Assembly: GCA_030146905.1 (NCBI GenBank)
Contig: JASLAV010000615.1
Coordinates: 1-9,936, forward strand
Source: Lentzea sp.
GTDB lineage: Bacteria > Actinomycetota > Actinomycetes > Mycobacteriales > Pseudonocardiaceae
Reading direction: 5' to 3'
DNA: 9,936 bases
Shown: one piece after another, positions 1 through 6,627 of the stretch
Layout: each line of letters opens with the position of its first letter
How positions within the stretch are numbered: position 1 is the first letter of the stretch
Position numbers and translations under genes: made by a program
The notes under the pieces: model-generated
The model's database searches: none
What the model was told of the DNA's origin: nothing
Seen by the model: only the letters and a program-made list of their open reading frames with translations

Positions 1-1
1 C

Positions 2-544
2 AAGGCGCTCGACTACCTGCTCAAGCCCGTCCGCCAGGAACGGCTCGCCGAGTCCGTGCACCGCATCGTGCACGAGGTCTGGGACTCCAAGACCGCCGAA
101 CCCGCCTCTCCCCCGGCCGCGCAGCCCACCGGCAGCACGCCACCGGAGGTCGGTGACGAGGTCATCCCCGTCGAACTCGGTGGCGTCACGCGCTTCATCC
201 GCCTCGCCGACATCCGGTACGTGGAGGCGCACGGCGACTACGCCCGCCTGCACACCGCGACCGGCAGCGGCCTGGTGCGCGCGGCGTTGAACGGCCTGGA
301 GGAGCGCTGGCGCAGCGCGGGCTTCGTCCGCATCCACCGCAGCCACCTGGTGTCGCTGGGCCACATCGACGAGATGCGGCTGGAGGACGGCCACCTCAGC
401 GTCACGATCGGTGGCGCCGTGCTGCCGGTCAGCCGCCGCCACGCGAGACACCTGCGGCAGCTGCTCGTGCGCCGCGCCCGCCCTGCCACAGGTCAGGCCA
501 CACCCGCCGGGGCCGCGCAGCCGAGGAACGGGCTCGGGTCGTGA
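2..544 (+). CDS. LytTR-family DNA-binding response regulator, 5' partial
   Basis: C-terminal part of a LytR/AlgR-type response regulator; its start lies left of the window. The frame opens with ALDYLLKPV, the end of a receiver (REC) domain, including the conserved Lys-Pro of beta5/alpha5. A Pro/Ala-rich linker of roughly 30 residues follows (about nt 95-160). Then comes a complete LytTR DNA-binding domain (about nt 163-470) with the family landmarks IRYVEAHGDYARLHT, FVRIHRSHLVSL and LPVSRRHARHLRQLL. The last 25 residues are a poorly conserved tail. The phosphoacceptor Asp is off-window. The stop overlaps the next GTG start by 4 bases (GTGA), so it is translationally coupled to the transporter genes. 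The likely partner kinase is the LytS-type protein encoded three genes downstream (2695-3870). By analogy with LytTR regulators linked to carboxylate transporters it probably controls the symporter; that is inference. Confidence 0.93.
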   Translation, partial: KALDYLLKPVRQERLAESVHRIVHEVWDSKTAEPASPPAAQPTGSTPPEVGDEVIPVELGGVTRFIRLADIRYVEAHGDYARLHTATGSGLVRAALNGLEERWRSAGFVRIHRSHLVSLGHIDEMRLEDGHLSVTIGGAVLPVSRRHARHLRQLLVRRARPATGQATPAGAAQPRNGLGS

Positions 545-942
545 CCACGCCACCACCCCACAGGCCGGTGCCGAAGCCGACCCAGCGCGTGGTGGTGACG
601 AGCCCGCGCACGCGGGCGCCTCGTGCGCGCCGGCCGTACCCCGGCACGCGCGAGATCAACGAGCAGAGCGAGCTCGGTGCCGTCTACATGCGCACGCTGA
701 TCCGGGCGCAACGGCGGCTGGGTCTGTCGGTCTGCTTGGTGACGTGCGGGGCGCTCGGCCTGCTGCCGCTGCTGTTCGCGATCGAGCCGGAGCTGGGGAA
801 GTTCCGCGTCTTCGGCCTCGGGCTGCCGTGGTTCCTGCTGTGCGTGGCGACGTGCCCGATGCTGCTGCTGGCCGGCTGGTTCTACGTGCGGCAGGCCGAG
901 CGCAGTGAACGCGAGTTCGCGGAGCTGGTCGAACGTCCATGA
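541..942 (+). CDS. Small two-helix membrane protein, DUF485-like symporter partner
   Basis: A 133-residue protein with a basic, Pro/Arg-rich cytoplasmic N-terminus (residues 1-35). A short amphipathic stretch follows (YMRTLIRAQRRLG, about 49-61), then two hydrophobic segments (about 61-80 and 91-115) and a charged C-terminal tail. Size, topology and position directly before an SSS-family symporter match the DUF485/YjcH-type proteins encoded beside acetate permease genes. Their exact role is unclear; a small accessory subunit is usually assumed. The GTG start overlaps the stop of the response regulator (GTGA), and the stop overlaps the symporter start (ATGA). It is therefore the middle member of a translationally coupled series. 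Family assignment rests on layout and context more than on a diagnostic motif. Confidence 0.82.
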   Translation: MTTPPPHRPVPKPTQRVVVTSPRTRAPRARRPYPGTREINEQSELGAVYMRTLIRAQRRLGLSVCLVTCGALGLLPLLFAIEPELGKFRVFGLGLPWFLLCVATCPMLLLAGWFYVRQAERSEREFAELVERP

Positions 943-2681
943 CCAGTGGTTACGCCATCGTGGCCGTGGTGGTCGTCGCGCTGGGCGCGATCCTGGTCGG
1001 CACCTACGGGCTGCGCGTCTCCCGCACCACGTCCGACTTCTACGTCGCCTCGCGCACGGTGTCGCCGTGGTGGAACGCGTCCGCGATCGGCGGGGAGTAC
1101 CTGTCGGCGGCGTCGTTCGTCGGCATCGCCGGGCTGATCTTCGCCTACGGGCCGGACATGCTGTGGTTCCCCGTCGGCTACACGGCCGGGTACCTCGTGC
1201 TGCTGACGATGGTCGCGGCACCGCTGCGCAGGTCGGGTGCCTACACGCTGCCGGACTTCGCGGAGGCCCGCTTCCGGTCGCGGGCGGTGCGCGCGGTCGC
1301 GTCGGTCCTCGCGCTGGCGATCGGGTGGCTGTACCTGCTGCCGCAGCTGGAAGGCGCCGGCCTGACGCTGAACACCGTCACGGGTGCGCCGGACTGGGTG
1401 GGCGCGCTGATCGTCACCATCGTCGTGACGGTGAACGTGATGTCCGGCGGGATGCGTTCGATCACGTTCGTGCAGGCGTTCCAGTACTGGCTCAAGCTCA
1501 CGGCGATCACCGTGCCGATCGTGTTCCTGATCGCGGTGTGGCAGGTGCACGGCGCGGAGTCGCTGACCAAGCCGGAGTTCCCGGTGTTCCGGCAGGACAC
1601 CGAGGTCGCGTTCCCGCGCCAGACCACCATCCACGCCGACAAGCCGATCCTCGTCAGGGGCACCGGCGAGGTCGACGGCGTGCGCGTCGAGAACTCGAAC
1701 CTCGTGCTGACCGAGGGTTATCACCGCGTAGGCCGCGACTCGGAGTTCGTCTTCCCCAAGGGCGCGCCGGTCCCCCATCTGTCCACAATGGCCCACAACA
1801 CCAACGAGTCGTGGTCGCTGCCGATGTCGAGCGGCGCGGACTTCCCGTTGTACGGCGCGTATTCGCTCATCATCGCGACGTTCCTCGGCACCATGGGCCT
1901 GCCGCACGTGATCGTGCGCTTCTACACCAACCCGAACGGCACGGCCGCGCGCCGCACGACGTTGATCGTGCTCGGCCTGCTGTCCGTCTTCTACCTGATG
2001 CCGCCGATCTACGGCGCGCTGGGCCGCGTCTACACGCCGGAACTGCTGATGACGGGCCAGACCGACGCCGTGGTGCTCGTGCTGCCCACGCGCATGATCG
2101 ACGGCATCGGCGGCCAGCTGCTCGGCGCGCTGGTGGCGGGCGGTGCCTTCGCGGCGTTCCTCTCGACGTCCTCCGGCCTCGTCGTGTCGCTGGCGGGCGT
2201 GCTGTCGCAGGACGTGCTGCGGCTGGGCGGGGTGCGCGGCTTCCGGATCTCGGCGGTGCTCGCGAGCATCGTGCCGCTGGCGATGACGTTCGTGTCGACG
2301 GGCATGCCGGTGGCGGACATGGTCGGGCTGGCGTTCGCGGTGGCGGCCTCGTCGCTGTGCCCGTTGCTGCTGCTGGGGATCTGGTCGCCGCGGACGACGA
2401 CCGTGGGCGCCGTGGCCGGCATGCTCGCCGGCGGCGTCCCCGCGCTGACGGCAGGTCTCGTCACGATGTTCGCCGACACCGGTGACGCCTGGTACCAGGT
2501 GCTGCTCTCGCGTCCCGCCGCGTGGACGGTGCCGCTCGGCTTCACGGTGATGTACGTCGTCTCGCTGCTCACCCAGCGGCACGTGCCACCGGGAGTGCAA
2601 CGCACGATGGTCAAGCTCCACGCACCCGAGAACCTCGGGCTGGACGGTTCCGGTTCCTCATCGGGCCACGAGCGAAGCTAG
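939..2681 (+). CDS. Cation/carboxylate (acetate-type) symporter, SSS family
   Basis: A 580-residue polytopic membrane protein of the sodium:solute symporter family, closest in layout to ActP/MctC-type monocarboxylate permeases. It probably imports acetate, pyruvate or a similar acid using a cation gradient; the substrate cannot be read from sequence. Visible landmarks are the N-terminal helix (about residues 3-22), the SSF core segment GGEYLSAASFVGIAGLIF (51-68), PQLEGAGLTLNTVTG (135-149), NVMSGGMRSITFVQAFQYW (166-184), and GTMGLPHVIVRFYTNP (317-332). After the helix ending near residue 200 there is a hydrophilic insert to about residue 300, absent from classical ActP, likely an extracytoplasmic loop. 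ATG 939 overlaps the preceding stop (ATGA). The TAG stop shares its last base with the Shine-Dalgarno of the kinase gene. Confidence 0.92.
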   Translation: MTSGYAIVAVVVVALGAILVGTYGLRVSRTTSDFYVASRTVSPWWNASAIGGEYLSAASFVGIAGLIFAYGPDMLWFPVGYTAGYLVLLTMVAAPLRRSGAYTLPDFAEARFRSRAVRAVASVLALAIGWLYLLPQLEGAGLTLNTVTGAPDWVGALIVTIVVTVNVMSGGMRSITFVQAFQYWLKLTAITVPIVFLIAVWQVHGAESLTKPEFPVFRQDTEVAFPRQTTIHADKPILVRGTGEVDGVRVENSNLVLTEGYHRVGRDSEFVFPKGAPVPHLSTMAHNTNESWSLPMSSGADFPLYGAYSLIIATFLGTMGLPHVIVRFYTNPNGTAARRTTLIVLGLLSVFYLMPPIYGALGRVYTPELLMTGQTDAVVLVLPTRMIDGIGGQLLGALVAGGAFAAFLSTSSGLVVSLAGVLSQDVLRLGGVRGFRISAVLASIVPLAMTFVSTGMPVADMVGLAFAVAASSLCPLLLLGIWSPRTTTVGAVAGMLAGGVPALTAGLVTMFADTGDAWYQVLLSRPAAWTVPLGFTVMYVVSLLTQRHVPPGVQRTMVKLHAPENLGLDGSGSSSGHERS

Positions 2682-2685
2682 GAGG
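2681..2685 (+). promoter_or_regulatory. Ribosome binding site of the sensor kinase gene
   Basis: GGAGG, 9 bases before GTG 2695, is the strongest Shine-Dalgarno in the window. Its first G is the last base of the symporter TAG stop. It fixes the kinase start at 2695, because the nearer GTG at 2685 runs into TGA after two codons. Confidence 0.8.
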
Positions 2686-2694
2686 TGACGTGAA

Positions 2695-3870
2695 GTGCAC
2701 GACTTCCTCACCGCGGGCGCGATCCTGATCGTCGGGGGAGCAGCCGTGCTCGTCCTGTGGCACGGCACGCGCAACAGGCAGTCGCTGTCCACCGAGGCCC
2801 AGCGCGTCACCTACGAGACGCTGCACACCGCCTGGTCCGCGGCTCCTCCCCTGCGCGCCGGCCTGGTGCCCGACGCCGCGAAGAAGTCGGCGCGGCACCT
2901 GCGCACCCTCCTCGACACACCCGCGCTGGCACTGACCGACGAGACGGAAGTCGTCGCGTGGGAAGGACTTTCCGAGCACCACGCGGCCGAGGCGATGGCG
3001 CAGGCGGAGGACGTGTTCCTGACGGGGCGGACCCAGGCGTTCGACATCGGCTGCAGCGAGCCGAACTGCCCGATCAACTGCGCGGTCGTGGCACCCCTGA
3101 CCGTCGAGGGCAGGGTGGTCGGGACGCTGGCGGCCTACTCGCGTGAGGCGTCGGCCGGTCTGGTGCGCGCCACCAACCAGGTGGCGCGGTGGGCGGCGGG
3201 GCAGCTGGAACTGGCAGAGCTCGACCGGTCCCGCACCCGCCTGGTGGAGGCGGAGGTGCGTGCCCTGCGGGCCCAGATCTCGCCGCACTTCATCTACAAC
3301 TCGTTGTCCGCCATCGCCTCCTACGTCCGCACGAACCCGGAGCGGGCGCGGACCCTGCTGCTCGACTTCGCGGACTTCACCCGGTACTCCTTCCGCCGGC
3401 ACGGCGACTTCACGACGCTGGCGGAGGAACTGCGGTCCATCGACCAGTACCTGGCGCTGGAGCGGGCGCGCTTCGGCGAACGCCTGAAGGTCACGCTGCA
3501 GGTGGCGCCGGAGGTGCTGCCGGTGACCGTGCCGTTCCTGTGCCTGCAGCCGCTGGTGGAGAACGCAGTGCGGCACGGGATGGAGGGCAAGGTCGAGCCG
3601 GGCCACATCCAGATCTACGCCAACGACGGCGGCGCGGAGGCCCACATCACCATCGAGGACGACGGCATCGGCATGGACCCGGAGAAGCTGCGCCGCACGC
3701 TGGCCGGTCAGGTCGACGAGTCGGCGGGGATCGGGCTCGGCAACATCGACGAACGGCTGCGCCGCGTCTACGGCGACGAGTACGGGCTCGTGGTGGAGAC
3801 GGCCTGCGGGCTGGGCACGAAGATCACCGTGCGGGTGCCGAAGTACCAGGCAGGCCTCAACGGCATGTGA
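2695..3870 (+). CDS. LytS-type sensor histidine kinase
   Basis: A 391-residue membrane-anchored kinase. Residues 3-22 form one transmembrane helix (FLTAGAILIVGGAAVLVLW). About 60-165 looks like a GAF-type sensor domain (ending CAVVAPLTVEGRVVGTLAAY). A His_kinase (PF06580) phosphoacceptor box follows, LRAQISPHFIYNSLSAI, with candidate His198 (nt 3286). The HATPase domain has PLVENAVRHG (N box, Asn290), EDDGIGMD (G1) and GIGLGNIDERL (G2). Cys120, Cys125 and Cys129 lie close together in the sensor domain and could bind a metal or respond to redox state; LytS/YpdA-like GAF domains often have a CP motif here. It probably phosphorylates the LytTR regulator that starts the operon, with the symporter pair encoded between them. 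The GTG start is set by GGAGG at 2681. Confidence 0.92.
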   Translation: MHDFLTAGAILIVGGAAVLVLWHGTRNRQSLSTEAQRVTYETLHTAWSAAPPLRAGLVPDAAKKSARHLRTLLDTPALALTDETEVVAWEGLSEHHAAEAMAQAEDVFLTGRTQAFDIGCSEPNCPINCAVVAPLTVEGRVVGTLAAYSREASAGLVRATNQVARWAAGQLELAELDRSRTRLVEAEVRALRAQISPHFIYNSLSAIASYVRTNPERARTLLLDFADFTRYSFRRHGDFTTLAEELRSIDQYLALERARFGERLKVTLQVAPEVLPVTVPFLCLQPLVENAVRHGMEGKVEPGHIQIYANDGGAEAHITIEDDGIGMDPEKLRRTLAGQVDESAGIGLGNIDERLRRVYGDEYGLVVETACGLGTKITVRVPKYQAGLNGM

Positions 3871-3917
3871 GCGCCCGGCCGGGAGCACCGAACCACCGTT
3901 TCCCTTTTGTTACCCGG

Positions 3918-3928
3918 CGGACGTATTC
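3918..3928 (+). promoter_or_regulatory. Shared upstream motif CGGACGTATTC (copy 1), before the S8 protease operon
   Basis: Lies in the 87-base gap between the kinase and protease genes, the only gap of that size before this operon. An identical 11-mer occurs at 9126-9136. Both copies end exactly 29 bases before an ATG. CGTA within the word resembles ECF-type -10 elements, and CGGA-CGTAT-TCCG (3918-3930) is a short inverted repeat, so either a promoter -10 or an operator half-site is possible. No shared -35 could be identified 16-17 bases upstream. The rest of the gap holds a T-rich patch (TTTCCCTTTTGTTA, 3899-3912) in an otherwise GC-rich setting. Confidence 0.45.
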
Positions 3929-3949
3929 CGGCGCAGGCCGCGGCTCCCT

Positions 3950-3954
3950 GGAGG
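3950..3954 (+). promoter_or_regulatory. Ribosome binding site supporting ATG 3958 for the S8 protease
   Basis: GGAGGGGC immediately precedes ATG 3958. Spacing is short (3 bases after GGAGG), but it is the only purine-rich site in the leader. It favours ATG 3958 over the upstream in-frame TTG at 3907, which would place the shared motif at 3918 inside the coding region. Confidence 0.6.
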
Positions 3955-3957
3955 GGC

Positions 3958-5568
3958 ATGGCCGACTCAGAAGACATCCGGTACTTCGGACCACCCGCCG
4001 ACATGACCTCCGGAGAGGCCGGACCCGCACCCGTCGGGTTCCCGTCGATACCGGACGAGGTGCTGGAGAGGCACAACGCCAGGATCCTCGACCCCAAGAC
4101 GGCGCCCTCCCTCCCTGGCTTCCCGGCGACCCCCACGGTCTACCGGGCCGACGACCTGCTGATCCCCGACAGGCGGCGGCGGAACATGAACATCTACAGC
4201 GGTGTTCTGCACGAGAAGCTGGGGCTGACGCTCCACGACAACTCGAGGGGCAACGACGTCTTCGCCAGAGGTGTGCTGAGGGCGAGCGACCCGAACCGGC
4301 CGGCCGTCGTCGACGCCTGGCTCGCGCTGCAGACGCTGCGGGCCAACCTCTCCGAGGAGGAGGTGGAGGGAGTCGGGCTCAACCACCTGCTGATCGGGAC
4401 GGCGATGGGCGGGATCGGCGGCTCGTCGGGGAACCTGCGCGGTGTGCCGGGCGCCGTCAACGGTGGCCCGTACGGCCTGGACGAGCTCGGCTACTGGCGG
4501 CGGCCCGTCGCGCTGAAGGCGACGCGTCCCGCCAGGCGCACCGACGCGCAGGCGGGACGGCGGCCGACGATCGCGGTGCTGGACACGGGCTGGTCCAGGA
4601 ACGCCTGGCTGGACTCCTACCCCGAGGGCACCACCGACTTCGTCGTCGTCGACGAGGAGCTGCAGCAGGACATCGACGCCAAGGCGCTTCCCGGTGAGGC
4701 GCCCGGCGGATCCGACGACCAGCCGTTCACCTCGGAGCCGCTGGTCGGTGAGCTGAGCACGCACGCGGGGCACGCCACCTTCATCACGGGGCTCGTCCAG
4801 CAGGTCGAGCCGGACGCCACGGTGCTGTCGATCAGGGTCATGCACAACGACGGAATCGCGAGCTCCGGCGTGGTCTCGTACGCGCTCGGGCGGCTGCTCG
4901 AGCGGGTGGTGACGGCCCAGGACCCCGCGAGCACGGAGCAGGACCGGGCGAGGATGGTCGACATCGTGTCGCTGTCGATGGGCAACTTCCTCGAGGGCGA
5001 CTTCGGCGCGGCCGAGCGCGACGAGCTGACCAAGGCCATCGACGCGCTGCGGGAACGCGGCGTGATCGTGGTGGCCTCCGCGGGGAACTTCGCCAGCAGC
5101 CGCGAGTTCTACCCGGCGGCGCTCGCCGGGCGCACCGGCCACGTGGACCCCGTGACCAACGGCGGGCCGCCCGTCATCAGCGTCGGCGCGCTGAACCCGA
5201 ACCTCACCAGGTCGTTGTTCAGCAACGACAGCGACAGGTGGGTGACGTGCTGGGCCCGCGGGGCGGCGCTCGTCAGCATCTTCCCCCAGGCCACGAACGC
5301 CGCCAGGAGCGCGGCCTTCCGGGTGCACAAGCGCATCAGGCCGGAGTCCGTGCAGGAGAACGATCCCCTCAACTTCCGGGAGTCGATGGAGAGCGACGAC
5401 TACACGGTCGGTTTTGCCATGTGGAGTGGAACTTCCTTCTCCACACCGCTGGTGGTCGGTAGGCTGGCGAAACTGTTGCTGAACAGTCCCCGCACATCGC
5501 TCGCGCACGCCGACACCATCAGTCGGGCGGGCACGGCGATCAAGCAGCTCGGCAGCGAGAATACGTAG
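3958..5568 (+). CDS. S8 (subtilisin-like) serine protease, predicted cytoplasmic
   Basis: A 536-residue protein with no signal peptide or transmembrane helix, so probably intracellular, unlike most secreted subtilases. The catalytic triad is intact: Asp209 in TIAVLDTGW, His272 in GHATFITG (normally GHGTH/FxAG), Ser493 in SGTSFSTP, plus oxyanion Asn377 in VVASAGNF. Residues 1-200 are an unrecognised N-terminal region that could act as a propeptide or a recognition domain. It includes a helical stretch VVDAWLALQTLRANLSEEEVEG. A charged segment without known motifs separates the Asn and Ser blocks. The gene opens an operon with an ECF sigma factor 7 bases downstream, then the 152-residue protein and TPR-CHAT genes, suggesting a role in regulated intracellular proteolysis. 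TTG 3907 is an alternative start adding 17 residues. Substrate unknown. Confidence 0.9.
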   Translation: MADSEDIRYFGPPADMTSGEAGPAPVGFPSIPDEVLERHNARILDPKTAPSLPGFPATPTVYRADDLLIPDRRRRNMNIYSGVLHEKLGLTLHDNSRGNDVFARGVLRASDPNRPAVVDAWLALQTLRANLSEEEVEGVGLNHLLIGTAMGGIGGSSGNLRGVPGAVNGGPYGLDELGYWRRPVALKATRPARRTDAQAGRRPTIAVLDTGWSRNAWLDSYPEGTTDFVVVDEELQQDIDAKALPGEAPGGSDDQPFTSEPLVGELSTHAGHATFITGLVQQVEPDATVLSIRVMHNDGIASSGVVSYALGRLLERVVTAQDPASTEQDRARMVDIVSLSMGNFLEGDFGAAERDELTKAIDALRERGVIVVASAGNFASSREFYPAALAGRTGHVDPVTNGGPPVISVGALNPNLTRSLFSNDSDRWVTCWARGAALVSIFPQATNAARSAAFRVHKRIRPESVQENDPLNFRESMESDDYTVGFAMWSGTSFSTPLVVGRLAKLLLNSPRTSLAHADTISRAGTAIKQLGSENT

Positions 5569-5575
5569 GTCTGCC

Positions 5576-6169
5576 ATGCCGAACGGTGAAACCGCAGCGC
5601 CGGAAAGCGCCTTCCGGCAACGCCGGAACCGCGTCACCGAGCTGTTCCTCCAGGTGCGCGCCGGCGACCGCGACCGGCTGGACGAGCTGATCGCGCTGCT
5701 GACGCCCGTGCTGTGGCAGGTGGCCCGCGCGCAGGGACTGGACAGGTCGAGCAGCCAGGACGCCGTCCAGGTCGCCTGGCTGCGCTTCCTCGACGACATC
5801 GACCGCATCCACACACCGGCCGCCGTGGCCGGGTGGCTCGTCACGACCACCAAGCGCGAGGCGTGGCGGATGCGGCGCAGGCAACACGACGACGAGTCGA
5901 TCGACGGGTACGAACGGGCCGACGGCTCGGCCACGCCGGAGGAGACCGCGGTGCTGAGCGACGAACAGCGACGGCTGTGGGCAGCGGTCGGAAAGCTCTC
6001 CGAGCGCTGCCAGGAGTTGCTGCGGGTCGTGGCGTTCGTGCACCGGCCCAGCTACGCCGACCTGGCCCAGCGGCTCGGCATGCCCGTCGGCGGGGTCGGG
6101 CCCACGCGGGGCAGGTGCCTCGCGCAGCTGAGGGTGGCGCTCGCGTCCGGATCGGACGGTGAGCGGTGA
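5576..6169 (+). CDS. ECF-type RNA polymerase sigma factor
   Basis: A 197-residue sigma-70 family protein with regions 2 and 4 only. Region 2 spans about residues 25-102 (LDELIALLTPVLWQVARAQG, SSSQDAVQVAWLRFLDDID, AAVAGWLVTTTKREAWRMRR), including the core-binding and -10-recognising helices. A short acidic linker (103-125) leads to region 4 (about 130-190), where the helix-turn-helix is SYADLAQRLGMPVGGVGPTRGRCLAQLRVAL. GPTRGRCLAQLR is a form I associate with a large actinobacterial ECF group. It lies 7 bases after the protease stop with only a weak AGG ahead of ATG 5576, so expression is probably coupled to the protease. No zinc-binding anti-sigma (HxxxCxxC) is encoded nearby. The overlapping next gene sits where an anti-sigma gene often does. 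Confidence 0.9.
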   Translation: MPNGETAAPESAFRQRRNRVTELFLQVRAGDRDRLDELIALLTPVLWQVARAQGLDRSSSQDAVQVAWLRFLDDIDRIHTPAAVAGWLVTTTKREAWRMRRRQHDDESIDGYERADGSATPEETAVLSDEQRRLWAAVGKLSERCQELLRVVAFVHRPSYADLAQRLGMPVGGVGPTRGRCLAQLRVALASGSDGER

Positions 6170-6624
6170 ACATCCACGAAGAACCCCTGGACGAGCAGGA
6201 CTTCCGCGTTCTCGACGCGGTGCGCGAGGTCTACGAGGCGATCGACCCGATGCCGGCGGACCTGCTCGACGGCATCAGGTTCTCGATCGCGGTGCGGGAC
6301 CTCGGGATGGAGGTCGCACGGGAGTCGCACGACCTGCTCGCCGTCGGCACGCGCGGCGAGGACGACAAGAGGTTGCTGAGCTTCGAGAGCGCCAGCGCGA
6401 CCATCACGATCAGCCTGAGGGTCGACGACTCCGGCACGGTGCGGCTGGACGGCTGGCTGATCCCGGCGGGCACCGGCCTGGTGGAGCTGCGGTCCCCGCT
6501 GGGTTCCTGGACGACCGAGTCGGACGAGCGGGGGCGGTTCGTCCTCGACGGCCTGCCCCGCACCAACGCGTACCTGGTCATCAGGGCCGGCGCGGTGGTC
6601 ACCACACCGACGATCGAGTTGTGA
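6166..6624 (+). CDS. 152-residue protein with carboxypeptidase-regulatory-like C-terminus; possible sigma-factor partner
   Basis: Small soluble protein without cysteines, signal peptide or membrane helix. Residues 8-60 look helical and acidic (FRVLDAVREVYEAIDPMPAD, then RDLGMEVARESHDLLA). Residues about 75-152 look like a beta-sandwich. Within it, TESDERGRFVLDGLPRTNAY matches the pattern of carboxypeptidase regulatory-like domains (D..GRF.ldgLP). GTG 6166 overlaps the sigma-factor stop (GTGA), so the two are made in fixed ratio, as sigma/anti-sigma pairs often are. No classical anti-sigma motif is visible. It could be a non-zinc anti-sigma factor, a scaffold, or a substrate of one of the neighbouring proteases; these roles are inference. 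Proteins of this kind are usually annotated as hypothetical. Confidence 0.82.
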   Translation: MNIHEEPLDEQDFRVLDAVREVYEAIDPMPADLLDGIRFSIAVRDLGMEVARESHDLLAVGTRGEDDKRLLSFESASATITISLRVDDSGTVRLDGWLIPAGTGLVELRSPLGSWTTESDERGRFVLDGLPRTNAYLVIRAGAVVTTPTIEL

Positions 6625-6627
6625 GAC

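Noticed and set aside
882..2621. Minus-strand open frame of 579 codons opposite the symporter
   Set aside because: Its protein is rich in Arg, His, Gln and Asp repeats without domains, as expected from the complement of GC-rich coding DNA. The plus-strand symporter is clearly the real gene.
3874..3883. CCCGGCCGGG palindrome just after the kinase stop as a terminator
   Set aside because: Ten bases with no loop and no T-run cannot form a useful terminator hairpin; common in GC-rich DNA.
3887..3904. GAACC at 3890-3894 as an ECF -35 element
   Set aside because: Spacing to the CGTA at 3922 is 27 bases, far beyond the 15-18 expected, and nothing similar precedes the 9126 copy.
3189..4697. Plus-strand 502-codon frame crossing the kinase end and protease start
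   Set aside because: Gly/Arg/Ala low-complexity product in the wrong frame over two genes with clear catalytic motifs.
5401..5445. Patch of less usual codons (GGT TTT, AGT GGA ACT) around the protease catalytic Ser
   Set aside because: Only a few codons within an intact conserved motif; too short to argue for transfer or recombination.
3967..5934. Minus-strand open frame of 655 codons opposite the protease and sigma genes
   Set aside because: Composition is Arg/Val/Gly/His-rich without motifs and it spans two well-supported plus-strand genes; an antisense shadow.
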